The notes beneath the pieces are model-generated. The model saw only the letters and a list, made by a program, of their open reading frames with translations. It was not told where the DNA came from and did not search any database. Both the position numbers and the translations under genes were made by a program. Source: Streptosporangiaceae bacterium (GTDB taxonomy: Bacteria > Actinomycetota > Actinomycetes > Streptosporangiales > Streptosporangiaceae). Taken from it: a stretch of 5,118 bases of DNA. The stretch spans positions 1 to 5,118 of the forward strand of contig JASHYW010000638.1 of assembly GCA_030042885.1 (NCBI GenBank), read 5' to 3'. Position 1 is the first letter of the stretch. Each line of letters opens with the position of its first letter. Of this stretch, positions 1 through 5,118 are shown piece after piece.

Positions 1-441
1 GCCCGGGAGGCGCTGCAGCGGGCGATCATCGGCAAGGCCGTGGACCTGCTGTCCGGTCCGGGCGGGCTGGCGTCGTTCCTGCGCACCGGGCAGCTCGGCG
101 CCCGGCTGGACGGGCCGAGCCTGCCGCTGGATGTCGGGTACAGCGACAACGTCCCGGCCGGGATCCGCAACGCGGTCATTCTGCGGGACCGGCACTGCCA
201 GTGGGCCGGCGGCTGCCATCAGCCCGCCTCGGCCTGCGAGGTGCACCACGTCAAGCACAAGGCCAACGGCGGCCCCACCAGTGTCAAGGACTGTGTCCTG
301 CTGTGTTTCTTCCACCACCAGGTGGTGATCCACCGGTGGGGCTGGACGCTGGTGCTGAACCCGGACGGGACGACAACCGCCTGGAACCGTGACCGGACCA
401 AGGTCCTGCACAGCCACAGCCCCCCGGCGAGGGCCGGGTAG
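1..441 (+). CDS. DUF222/HNH endonuclease, C-terminal part (5' end outside window)
   Basis: This is the C-terminal 146 residues of an HNH endonuclease of the DUF222 (13E12-repeat) type, which is common and multi-copy in actinobacteria. The frame is open from base 1, so the gene begins upstream; the GTG at 40 is internal. The HNH module is visible: a zinc-knuckle-like Cys pair (HCQWAGGCHQ), the His-His of EVHHVKH, GGPTS, then CVLLCFFHH. The tail (HRWGWTLVLNPDGTTTAW) is typical of the family. The position after GGPTS that usually reads DN (the N of HNH) reads DC here. From memory this is a recurrent variant in one subgroup, so it need not mean inactivity. Family members are presumed DNA-nicking or DNA-cleaving proteins of unknown cellular role, often scattered as mobile-like repeats. 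The gene converges on the decayed minus-strand block. Confidence 0.9.
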   Translation, partial: AREALQRAIIGKAVDLLSGPGGLASFLRTGQLGARLDGPSLPLDVGYSDNVPAGIRNAVILRDRHCQWAGGCHQPASACEVHHVKHKANGGPTSVKDCVLLCFFHHQVVIHRWGWTLVLNPDGTTTAWNRDRTKVLHSHSPPARAG

Positions 442-465
442 CCCGCCCGGTCCGCCGGGTGCGGG
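442..465 (+). terminator. GC-rich hairpin directly after the HNH gene stop
   Basis: The inverted repeat starts one base after the TAG. CCCGC and CCGG (442-450) pair with CCGG (455-458) and GCGGG (461-465), leaving a TCCG loop and a GT bulge. That gives 9 G-C pairs. No T tract follows, so this would be an actinobacterial I-shaped terminator rather than a classic intrinsic one. It lies between convergent units and could serve both. Confidence 0.55.
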
Positions 466-520
466 AACAGCCCTCGAGCCAGATTACGATGACCACGGCT
501 AAAGCCCATGTGCGGACCAT

Positions 521-747
521 TCACGACACGCGCCTGAGCAGGCGATCATCAGGCACGTAGACCGTGAACGCTCCGGACAGGGCACGGGCAAGCCGCATGA
601 GATTCGCTGAGACTGGCCCGCTCCATGGAGCAGGACGATCGCTGGACCGGTTCCGATCCGCTGATAGCCAATCGCGGTCCCATCGGCAGAGCGCACCTCG
701 CCAAGCGCAGATCCTGGAGCGCTGGAGCCGGGCTCCCCCTTCGTCAC
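521..747 (-). pseudogene. alpha/beta hydrolase N-terminal remnant, frameshifted
   Basis: Reading from GTG at 747 gives a classic alpha/beta-hydrolase opening: EVRSADGTAIGYQRIGTGP, then AIVLLHGAGQS, the first strands plus the HG oxyanion-hole motif. Near 603-610 the homology jumps to another frame, which reads NLMRLARALSGAFTVYVPD, as expected for the next helix and strand. It then ends at a TGA (521-523) after a few unrelated residues. Intact members have about 250-300 residues with a GXSXG nucleophile elbow and a distal Asp/His; none of these is present. Its start overlaps the stop of the synthetase fragment by 4 bases (GTGA). I see no ribosome binding site. A short palindrome (531-544) lies where the hydrolase homology stops. 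Confidence 0.75.
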
Positions 748-1289
748 GGCGTGAGGCGGTGCAGGTCGACCTGGAACACGTTGGCGCCGGACTCCGTGGC
801 TGACGATACGAACTTAGGGGTCTGGATCTCGGTGAATCCCTGGCTGTCCAGCGCCGCCCGGAATCCCAGAAGTGATGCGGCGGCCAGTTCCCACTTGGCC
901 CGCCGGGCCGGATGCCGCCAGGACACCGCCGCGTGATCCAGAATCGCGGGCAGCCCCGCGTCCAGCCGGGGCCGCCACAAGTCGACCGGCGGGGTCTGCG
1001 CCGGCTCGCCCAACAGCGTGATCTGCGGATCAGTGACCTCGACACCGCCCGGTGCGGTCGGGTTGTGCGTGGCAACGCCGACGACCGCCACGACGGTCTC
1101 CTCGCCGCAGTCCTGCACGAGCTGCAGGGCGTGCGGGTCACGGACCACCGCCTGAACTTGGCCCGAACGATCCCGCACCACCAGGAATGTCACGCTGGCC
1201 AGCACCCGGCGACGGTGCACCCAGCCCTCGACCCGGACCAGGCTCCCGTGAGAAGCCTGGGGCAGGCGCGCAGCCAGCATGCGAGGCAC
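744..1289 (-). pseudogene. aspS: aspartyl-tRNA synthetase (AspS2-like), truncated N-terminal fragment
   Basis: An intact AspRS charges tRNA-Asp with aspartate, and the archaeal-type form often charges tRNA-Asn too. The fragment has 181 residues if started at GTG 1289 (VPRMLAARLPQ), against roughly 430 in the family. Residues ~16-100 form the OB-fold anticodon-binding domain (VEGWVHRRR at 20-28, FLVVRDRSG at 35-43). The linker DLWRPRLDAGLP follows. The start of the class II catalytic core is FTEIQTPKFVSSATESGANV at 152-171, i.e. motif 1 with its Pro158 and the ATESGA signature. Homology stops after FQVD (~175), six unrelated residues follow, then TGA. Motifs 2 and 3 are missing, so it cannot aminoacylate. 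ATG 1280 or 1316 are alternative starts; the ATG at 1377-1379 lies inside the T-box and is unlikely. The upstream leader is an Asp T-box, independent support for the identity. Confidence 0.85.
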
Positions 1290-1315
1290 GCCCGCAGAGC
1301 TAGGGACCGTGATCA

Positions 1316-1333
1316 TCACCACCAGTCCGGCAT
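1316..1333 (-). other. possible leader mini-ORF MPDWW
   Basis: ATG at 1331-1333 opens a five-codon ORF (Met-Pro-Asp-Trp-Trp, TGA at 1316-1318). Its stop overlaps an in-frame aspS ATG (1314-1316) as TGATG, the usual layout for translational coupling. An AGG lies 4 bases upstream. The start codon sits in the loop of the proposed sequestrator hairpin. It is short enough to be chance. Confidence 0.25.
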
Positions 1334-1347
1334 GGAGCCTGGAGGTG
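1317..1347 (-). promoter_or_regulatory. putative sequestrator hairpin before the aspS start region
   Basis: CACCTCCAG (1347-1339) pairs with CTGGTGGTG (1325-1317) with a single central T-T mismatch and a 13-base loop. The 3' strand ends directly against the ATG at 1316. The 5' strand shares two bases with the last antisequestrator strand, so the two helices should compete. It has no T tract, which argues against an intrinsic terminator. Confidence 0.5.
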
Positions 1348-1378
1348 CGGGCGGGGGCTAGGTCGCGGTGCCACCGCA
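1346..1378 (-). promoter_or_regulatory. T-box antisequestrator/antiterminator element
   Basis: The fold matches the canonical element. Helix A1 is TGCGG (1378-1374) with CCGCA (1350-1346). The 7-base bulge TGGCACC (1373-1367) would have its TGGC pair with the tRNA discriminator and CCA end (GCCA). Helix A2 is GCG (1366-1364) with CGC (1353-1351), closing a 10-base loop. All eight helix pairs are Watson-Crick. For tRNA-Asp a G discriminator base is usual, and it complements the C of TGGC. Confidence 0.8.
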
Positions 1379-1403
1379 TCTTCGCCGACGCAGATGCGGC
1401 GGC
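1370..1403 (-). promoter_or_regulatory. hairpin that occludes the T-box bulge
   Basis: GCCGCCGCATC (1403-1393) pairs with GATGCGGTGGC (1380-1370) over 11 positions, with one G-U wobble and a 12-base loop. The 3' strand covers helix A1 and the TGGC that should bind the tRNA end, so this hairpin and the antisequestrator cannot coexist. Confidence 0.6.
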
Positions 1404-1445
1404 CTCGACAGCCCTTACGGGGCCAGCGGACCAGGCTGGGAAGGT

Positions 1446-1448
1446 GTC
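1446..1448 (-). promoter_or_regulatory. T-box specifier triplet GAC (Asp)
   Basis: GAC follows GAA on the 3' side of the Stem I internal loop and is followed by the purine A (1445), as in known T-boxes. GAC pairs with the GUC anticodon of tRNA-Asp. This agrees with the downstream gene being an aspartyl-tRNA synthetase. Confidence 0.75.
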
Positions 1449-1549
1449 TTCACCGAGGCCCTGCCGTCCGCCTTCGCAGCTGCCGGCGGCTCTCTGAGCA
1501 GCAGGACTCCCCGGCTACTTGGTCTTCCATCACAGCCCCGGGCAAGGAC

Positions 1550-1555
1550 AGGATA
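1550..1555 (-). promoter_or_regulatory. putative -10 box for the T-box transcript
   Basis: TATCCT (1555-1550) fits the TANNNT pattern. It would place transcription initiation near 1543, a few bases before Stem I, which is where T-box RNAs normally begin. I see no convincing -35 element. The 130 bases from 1556 to 1685 also serve the divergent acyl-CoA synthetase gene. A TAACGT at 1587-1592 is a weak -10 candidate for that direction. Confidence 0.35.
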
Positions 1556-1674
1556 AGCCATGGGCGAGGAGTTCACCGGCGGGCGCTAACGTGATATCCA
1601 CCGGTCACCACCCGGAGATGATCCTCAACTACATGGCCCAGCACAGCCTGAGCCTGCCCAGGCCGTACGAGAAC

Positions 1675-1680
1675 GAGGAG
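1675..1680 (+). promoter_or_regulatory. ribosome binding site for the acyl-CoA synthetase
   Basis: GAGGAG lies 5 bases before the GTG at 1686 and decides the start. It rules out the overlapping out-of-frame ORF that begins at the ATG near 1618. Confidence 0.75.
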
Positions 1681-1685
1681 CAGCC

Positions 1686-3296
1686 GTGGACCTCGCACGC
1701 AACCTCATCGGCCGGATCAACGTCGGCGACAGCCTGACCCGCACCGCCGCAGCCAGGCCGGGCCAGCTCGCGGTGGTGGACGGGGAGCGTCGGCTGAGCT
1801 ACGCCGACTTCAACGCCTACGTCAACCGGCTCGCGCACGGCTTGGCCGGGCTCGGTTACGAGCGCGGGGCCGCCCTGGCCCTCGCCTCCGGCAACAGCGC
1901 CGATTTCCTCGCCGTTTACTACGCATGCGCCAAGCTGGGAGCGGTCTGCGTACCGATCAACCTCGGCTGGCAGCCGGACGAGGTGGCCTACGTCCTGGGT
2001 CACTCCGGGGCCCGCGGCATTGTCATCGAGTCGCAGCTGCTAGCCACGATGCGGGACGCGATGGCTAAGGTGCCCGAGGTCCTCGACGTGATCGTCGCCC
2101 CGGGGACTGTCGGGGGCCGGACCGACGACCCATCGTCCCGAGAGCCCGCCGACCGGGCCTGGACGACCATCGAAGCCCTTTCCGCACACGACCGTGCCGA
2201 AGAGCCGCAGTGTTTCGTCGCCGACCGGGATGCGCTGAGCTATTTGTACACCTCGGGCACAACGTCATTCCCGAAAGGCGTGGTCGGCTCGCACCTCGCG
2301 ATCTACCTGGAGTCCATGTCCGCCGCGCTCGACGCCGGTATGCGTGCCGACGACCGGTTCGCCGCGATGATGCCGATGTTCCACACCGCGCAGCTCAACG
2401 GATTCGGCACGCCCGCGGTCCTGATCGGCGCGACGACCTACGTGCTGCGTGGGTTCGACCCAGCCGCCCTGCTCGACCTCATCGAGCGCGAGCGCATCAC
2501 CCAGATCTTCGGGCTGCCGATCATGTACCGCGCCATGCTCGATCACGACGGTTTCGCCGGTCGCGACCTGTCCAGCCTGCGCCGGGCGACATATGCGATG
2601 GCGCCGATGCCCGACGACCTCATCCGCCGCTGCCTGGACGGTTTCGGCTGCGACTTCGCGCTGGGGTTCGGACAGACCGAGATGAGCCCGGTCACCACCT
2701 TTTTCCAGCCCGAGCACCAGCTCTCGCACATCGGTGCCGTCGGCACCCCGGTGACCGGCGTCCAGGTCGCGATCATGGATCCGGACGGCGAAGTGCTGCC
2801 GCCGGGCCAGGTCGGCGAGATCGTCTACCGGGGGCCGAGCACCATGTCCGGCTACCTGCACGACGACGAGGCGACCGACAGGGCCTTCGCATACGGCTGG
2901 TTCCATTCGGGCGACGCCGGGTGGTTCGGCGACGACGGCATGCTGTGGTTCACCGACCGCTACAAGGACGTCATCAAGACCGGCGGCGAGAACGTCGCCT
3001 CGATCGAGGTGGAGAAGGCCGTCTACGCTGCCGAACCGAAGGTCGCCGAGGTGGTCGTGGTGGGGCTGCCGCACCCGCAGTGGGGCGAGGCGGTCACCGC
3101 GTTCGTGGTGACCAAACCGGGGGAGACGATCGATGCTGCCGAGCTGGTCGCCGCGCTGAAAACCAGCCTGGCCGGCTTCAAGGTGCCCAAGGCGGTCGTC
3201 TTTGTGGACCAGCTGCCCAAGACGTCTACCGGCAAGATCCAGAAGAACGTTGTGCGATCGGAGCACGCGGCCTACTACGCCACCTCGGAGGGCTGA
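1686..3296 (+). CDS. AMP-forming acyl-CoA synthetase (ANL superfamily)
   Basis: This cytosolic enzyme activates a carboxylic acid with ATP to an acyl-adenylate and transfers it to CoA. At 536 residues it is full length for a FadD-like or medium-chain acyl-CoA ligase. Adenylation motifs appear in order. YTSGTTSFPKG (188-198) is the phosphate-binding loop, with Ser194 where Gly is more usual. GFGQTEMS (327-334) is A5. GWFHSGDAG (404-412) holds ribose-binding Asp410. RYKDVIKTGGENV (425-437) is the hinge/A8 motif. PKTSTGKIQK (511-520) carries the catalytic Lys517. The GTG start has a good ribosome binding site, and RNLIGRINVGDSLTRTA is a typical N-terminus. It is the first gene of a + strand cluster with a metal-binding protein 54 bases downstream and an acyl-CoA dehydrogenase beyond. 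Substrate is unknown; fatty, terpenoid or aromatic acids are all possible. Confidence 0.93.
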   Translation: MDLARNLIGRINVGDSLTRTAAARPGQLAVVDGERRLSYADFNAYVNRLAHGLAGLGYERGAALALASGNSADFLAVYYACAKLGAVCVPINLGWQPDEVAYVLGHSGARGIVIESQLLATMRDAMAKVPEVLDVIVAPGTVGGRTDDPSSREPADRAWTTIEALSAHDRAEEPQCFVADRDALSYLYTSGTTSFPKGVVGSHLAIYLESMSAALDAGMRADDRFAAMMPMFHTAQLNGFGTPAVLIGATTYVLRGFDPAALLDLIERERITQIFGLPIMYRAMLDHDGFAGRDLSSLRRATYAMAPMPDDLIRRCLDGFGCDFALGFGQTEMSPVTTFFQPEHQLSHIGAVGTPVTGVQVAIMDPDGEVLPPGQVGEIVYRGPSTMSGYLHDDEATDRAFAYGWFHSGDAGWFGDDGMLWFTDRYKDVIKTGGENVASIEVEKAVYAAEPKVAEVVVVGLPHPQWGEAVTAFVVTKPGETIDAAELVAALKTSLAGFKVPKAVVFVDQLPKTSTGKIQKNVVRSEHAAYYATSEG

Positions 3297-3302
3297 ACCC
3301 GC

Positions 3303-3350
3303 ATGCCTGTCCTGACCTCCCATCTCGCGGTCGCGGACCCGGAGGCCTAA
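3303..3350 (+). other. 15-codon ORF in the intergenic gap, possible gene remnant
   Basis: ATG 3303 opens MPVLTSHLAVADPEA and stops at TAA 3348-3350, directly abutting the GTG of the next gene. GGAGGG (3287-3292) lies 10 bases upstream. It could be a coupling leader or, more speculatively, the stub of a lost gene. The MPVLTS opening loosely recalls acyl-CoA carboxylase beta-subunit N-termini. It may also be chance. Confidence 0.25.
3341..3345 (+). promoter_or_regulatory. ribosome binding site for the TIGR03084-type gene
   Basis: GGAGG sits 5 bases before GTG 3351. This favours that start over GTG 3357 (11 bases) and ATG 3363 (17 bases). Confidence 0.7.
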
Positions 3351-4145
3351 GTGCCCGTGGACATGGCCGCACTGGTCGCCGACGTCGCGGCCGAGACGGC
3401 CGTCACCCGCGGCCTGGTCGCCGGCCTCAGCGAGAACGGCTGGCGTACGCCCACGCCCGCGCCCGGCTGGGACATCGCCGACCAGATCGGCCACCTGGCC
3501 TACTTCGATCAGGTCGCCGTGCGCGCCGTCGTCGACCCGGACGAGTTCCGGGCAGAACTCGCCGCGATCGAGGCCGCAGGCATCAACCCCGACGTGATCG
3601 CGGCCCGGTACCGCGATCGCAGCGGCGCGCAGATGCTGGCCTGGTTCGACGAGGCCCGCGCGGACCTCCTCGCCACGTTCGCCGCCATCGACCCGGCGAC
3701 CCGGCTGCCCTGGTTCGGCCCCGCCATGAGCGCCGCGTCCGCCCTGACCGCCCGGCTCATGGAGACCTGGGCGCACACCCAGGACATCGCCGACGCCCTC
3801 GGCGTCACCCGCGAGCCGACCGGCCGCCTGCGCCACGTGGCGCACGTCGGCGTCGGCGCGCGGGCGTTCAGCTACATCGTCAACGGAAAGCCTCCGCCGG
3901 CCGCGCCGGTCCGCGTCACCCTCACCGCGCCGTCCGGTGCGGTCTGGACCTGGGGCCCCGCGCACGCCACCAACCGGATCTCCGGCCCGGCCCTTGACTT
4001 CTGCCTGCTGGTGACCCAGCGCAGGCACCGCGACGACCTGGCCCTGACCGCCGAAGGCCCCGCGGCCACCGAGTGGATGACGATCGCGCAGGCCTTCGCC
4101 GGCCCACCCGGCCCCGGGCGGCCTCCGAGGAGGGCAGGTGCCTAG
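3351..4145 (+). CDS. TIGR03084-type metal-binding protein (DinB/MDMPI superfamily)
   Basis: This 264-residue cytosolic protein has the actinobacterial mycothiol-dependent maleylpyruvate isomerase-like N-terminal fold, a four-helix DinB-type bundle. PTPAPGWDIADQIGHLAYFD (34-53) holds His48, and RLMETWAHTQDIADALG (135-151) holds Glu138 and His142. Spacing closely matches the zinc ligands of Corynebacterium MDMPI (His52, Glu144, His148, from memory), so a divalent metal site is likely intact. The C-terminal part (PVRVTLTAPSGAVWTWGP, then ALDFCLLVTQRRHRDDL) is characteristic of TIGR03084, sometimes labelled wyosine-base-formation-like. The biochemical function of this subfamily is not established. 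Superfamily relatives use mycothiol or other thiols. Position between an acyl-CoA ligase and an acyl-CoA dehydrogenase suggests an auxiliary step in acid catabolism rather than tRNA modification. Confidence 0.88.
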   Translation: MPVDMAALVADVAAETAVTRGLVAGLSENGWRTPTPAPGWDIADQIGHLAYFDQVAVRAVVDPDEFRAELAAIEAAGINPDVIAARYRDRSGAQMLAWFDEARADLLATFAAIDPATRLPWFGPAMSAASALTARLMETWAHTQDIADALGVTREPTGRLRHVAHVGVGARAFSYIVNGKPPPAAPVRVTLTAPSGAVWTWGPAHATNRISGPALDFCLLVTQRRHRDDLALTAEGPAATEWMTIAQAFAGPPGPGRPPRRAGA

Positions 4146-4340
4146 GCCGGTCAGCGAAGATCCTTTATTTCCGAACGGGCCGTGGTACCTCAGCCACCGA
4201 CCGCGATACGCCGTCCGGCGCCAGGCACTGGTCCGGAGATTGCCCTGAAGAGCAACGCTTCTGTCTGAGAGCATGAGGTGCTGGCCGGGTTCGTCGCCGA
4301 CGTTCTCGGCTCTCCCGCGCCCCGCGTGAGGAGCGGCTTC
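4146..4340 (+). other. 195-base gap between the metal-binding protein and the dehydrogenase
   Basis: I find no gene here. The first half has an AT-richer patch (ATCCTTTATTT near 4160-4170) and a small CCAG-GCA-CTGG inverted repeat around 4222-4232, neither a convincing promoter or terminator. The last ~60 bases can be read in the dehydrogenase frame back to GTG 4278 (VLAGFVADVLGS), with an in-frame TGA at 4266-4268 closing the frame. That could be an N-terminal extension or a remnant of a lost gene. Confidence 0.4.
4328..4333 (+). promoter_or_regulatory. ribosome binding site for the acyl-CoA dehydrogenase
   Basis: GAGGAG ends 7 bases before ATG 4341. It supports this start over the in-frame GTG at 4278, which lacks a comparable site. 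Confidence 0.7.
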
Positions 4341-5118
4341 ATGGCGATTCGGAATTCGATCGACCTCAGCGAAGACCAGCGTGCTCTGCAGGACACCCTG
4401 CGCGGCTTCCTCACCGGCCAGCTGTCCTCTGCCGAACTGCGCAGCGCACTGGACAGCGACCCCGGCTACAGCCGGGAACTGCATTCTCGCCTGCTCGGTG
4501 AGCTCGGGCTGGGCGCCCTGATCGTCCCCGAAGAGTTCGGCGGGCGTCGGCTGTCCCAGGTAGAGACCTGCGTGGTCCATACCGAGCTCGGCCGGGCCCT
4601 GTACCCGGGCCCGTACCTGCCCAGCTGCCTGGCCGCTGCGGCGCTGCTGGCGGCCGGTGACCCCCAGGCCTGCAAGCGCTGGCTGCCCTTGCTGGCCGAC
4701 GGGTCGGTGACCGGGACGGTCGCGGCCGCCGACGAGGCCGGCCAGTGGTCACGGGGATCAGACGGCGTGCGGGCCGAGTACGCGACCGGCGGCTGGCGAC
4801 TGTACGGCCGCCGGTGGTTCGTCATCGGTGCCCGCGCCGCGGGCATCCTGGTGGTCCCGGCGATCACCGACTCCGGGCTCGCGATCTTTCTGGCCGAATC
4901 GGGATCCGACGGGCTCACTATATCCAGGCAGCTGGACCTGGATCTGACCCGGCGTATCGGCATCACTACCTTCGAGGCGACCCCCGCCCTGCTGCTCACA
5001 CGGGACGGCGAGACCGCCCTGGCCAGGACCGAGCACGAGTTGCTCCTCGCGACCGCCGCCGAAGCCGCGGGCGGCATCGGCTGGTGCCTGGACGCGAGCC
5101 TCGCCTATGTCGAGGACC
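4341..5118 (+). CDS. acyl-CoA dehydrogenase, N-terminal part (runs off the 3' edge)
   Basis: The first 259 residues are open to the last base. The N-terminal helical domain is clear: IDLSEDQRALQDTLRGFL (7-24), LGELGLGALIVPEEFGG around 53-70, then the helix ETCVVHTELGRALYPGPYLP and a leucine/alanine-rich segment. The beta domain follows (SVTGTVAAADEAG, then WRLYGRRWFVIGARAAGILV). The C-terminal helical domain starts at LLLATAAEAAGGIGWCLDAS. Family members oxidise acyl-CoA to 2-enoyl-CoA with FAD. The usual EPxxGSD stretch that contacts FAD/substrate in the mid-domain is not recognisable. This is common in one subunit of actinobacterial heteromeric FadE pairs, so a partner gene may follow downstream. 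The catalytic Glu region lies outside the window. ATG plus GAGGAG sets the start. Confidence 0.88.
   Translation, partial: MAIRNSIDLSEDQRALQDTLRGFLTGQLSSAELRSALDSDPGYSRELHSRLLGELGLGALIVPEEFGGRRLSQVETCVVHTELGRALYPGPYLPSCLAAAALLAAGDPQACKRWLPLLADGSVTGTVAAADEAGQWSRGSDGVRAEYATGGWRLYGRRWFVIGARAAGILVVPAITDSGLAIFLAESGSDGLTISRQLDLDLTRRIGITTFEATPALLLTRDGETALARTEHELLLATAAEAAGGIGWCLDASLAYVED

Larger units (their letters stand above)
1317..1543 (-). promoter_or_regulatory. T-box riboswitch leader, Asp specifier, upstream of the aspS fragment
   Basis: A T-box senses uncharged tRNA: the specifier pairs with the anticodon, and the T-box bulge pairs with the free NCCA end. On the minus strand, GGCTG (1537-1533) pairs CAGCC (1438-1434) and GGAAG (1528-1524) pairs CTTCC (1443-1439), with TGAT bulged between. 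The specifier loop is AAGTA (1520-1516) opposite GAA-GAC-A (1451-1445). Above it, CCGGGG (1514-1509) pairs CCTCGG (1458-1453), and CCTGC (1505-1501) pairs GCAGG (1464-1460). Then come AGAGAG (1495-1490) and a distal helix CCGCC/GGCGG closing GGCAGCTGCGAA (1484-1473). A hairpin GCCC/GGGC (1423-1411) sits in the Stem III position. The T-box core GGTGGCACCGCG is at 1375-1364. No terminator T tract follows, so translational control is more likely. The usual GA on the 3' side of the Stem I kink-turn is not evident. Confidence 0.85.

Noticed and set aside
1317..1347. Intrinsic terminator for the T-box
   Set aside because: No T tract follows and the helix abuts a start codon, so a translational sequestrator fits better.
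912..1361. 149-codon open frame on the plus strand
   Set aside because: It is antisense to the aspS fragment and T-box. The minus-strand frame has clear AspRS homology and this one has none.
1618..1737. Plus-strand ORF starting MILNYMAQHSL upstream of the ligase
   Set aside because: It overlaps the ligase start in another frame and becomes Ser/Thr/Ala filler. The GAGGAG is placed for GTG 1686.
2210..3997. 595-codon open frame on the plus strand
   Set aside because: It is a +1 shadow across the ligase and metal-binding genes, extremely Arg-rich, with no domain.
2265..4580. 771-codon open frame on the minus strand
   Set aside because: It lies antisense to three well-supported genes, has low-complexity Arg/Gly/Asp/Val-rich composition and no recognisable domain. 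Such long antisense frames are usual in high-GC DNA.
4466..5077. 203-codon open frame on the minus strand
   Set aside because: It is antisense to the acyl-CoA dehydrogenase and rich in Ser/Arg/Ala/Pro with no domain.
1..5118. CRISPR array, tRNA or rRNA gene, insertion sequence
   Set aside because: I saw no regularly spaced repeats, tRNA-like cloverleaf, transposase or flanking inverted repeats. The HNH gene is the only mobile-like element.

Overview
The window is high-GC DNA with GTG starts, purine-rich ribosome binding sites and a DUF222/HNH endonuclease of the actinobacterial type. It most likely comes from a filamentous or soil actinomycete. The encoded mycothiol-enzyme-like protein (MDMPI fold) fits that assignment.

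Layout. (1) Positions 1-441 (+) hold the 3' end of a DUF222/HNH endonuclease gene, followed at once by a GC-rich hairpin (442-465). (2) Positions 521-1289 (-) are a decayed block. They hold the N-terminal third of an archaeal-type aspartyl-tRNA synthetase (AspS2-like), cut off just after class II motif 1. It is joined by a 4-base GTGA overlap to the frameshifted first ~70 residues of an alpha/beta hydrolase. (3) Positions 1317-1543 (-), upstream of the synthetase fragment, read as a T-box riboswitch. Visible elements are a Stem I with AGTA/GAA specifier loop, an AGAGA element, a GAC (Asp) specifier triplet, and the GGTGGCACCGCG T-box sequence inside a well-paired antisequestrator/antiterminator. 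Two competing hairpins flank it. (4) Positions 1686-5118 (+) are a divergent cluster: an AMP-forming acyl-CoA synthetase, a TIGR03084-type metal-binding protein of the DinB/MDMPI superfamily, and an acyl-CoA dehydrogenase that runs off the window.

The + strand cluster looks like part of a catabolic route: an acid is activated to its CoA thioester, then dehydrogenated, with a metal/thiol-type auxiliary enzyme between. The substrate cannot be read from sequence.

The most interesting item is the Asp-specific T-box. Actinobacterial T-boxes are best known from ileS with a shortened Stem I. Here a seemingly canonical Stem I with a cognate Asp specifier sits before an aspartyl-tRNA synthetase gene that is itself now broken.
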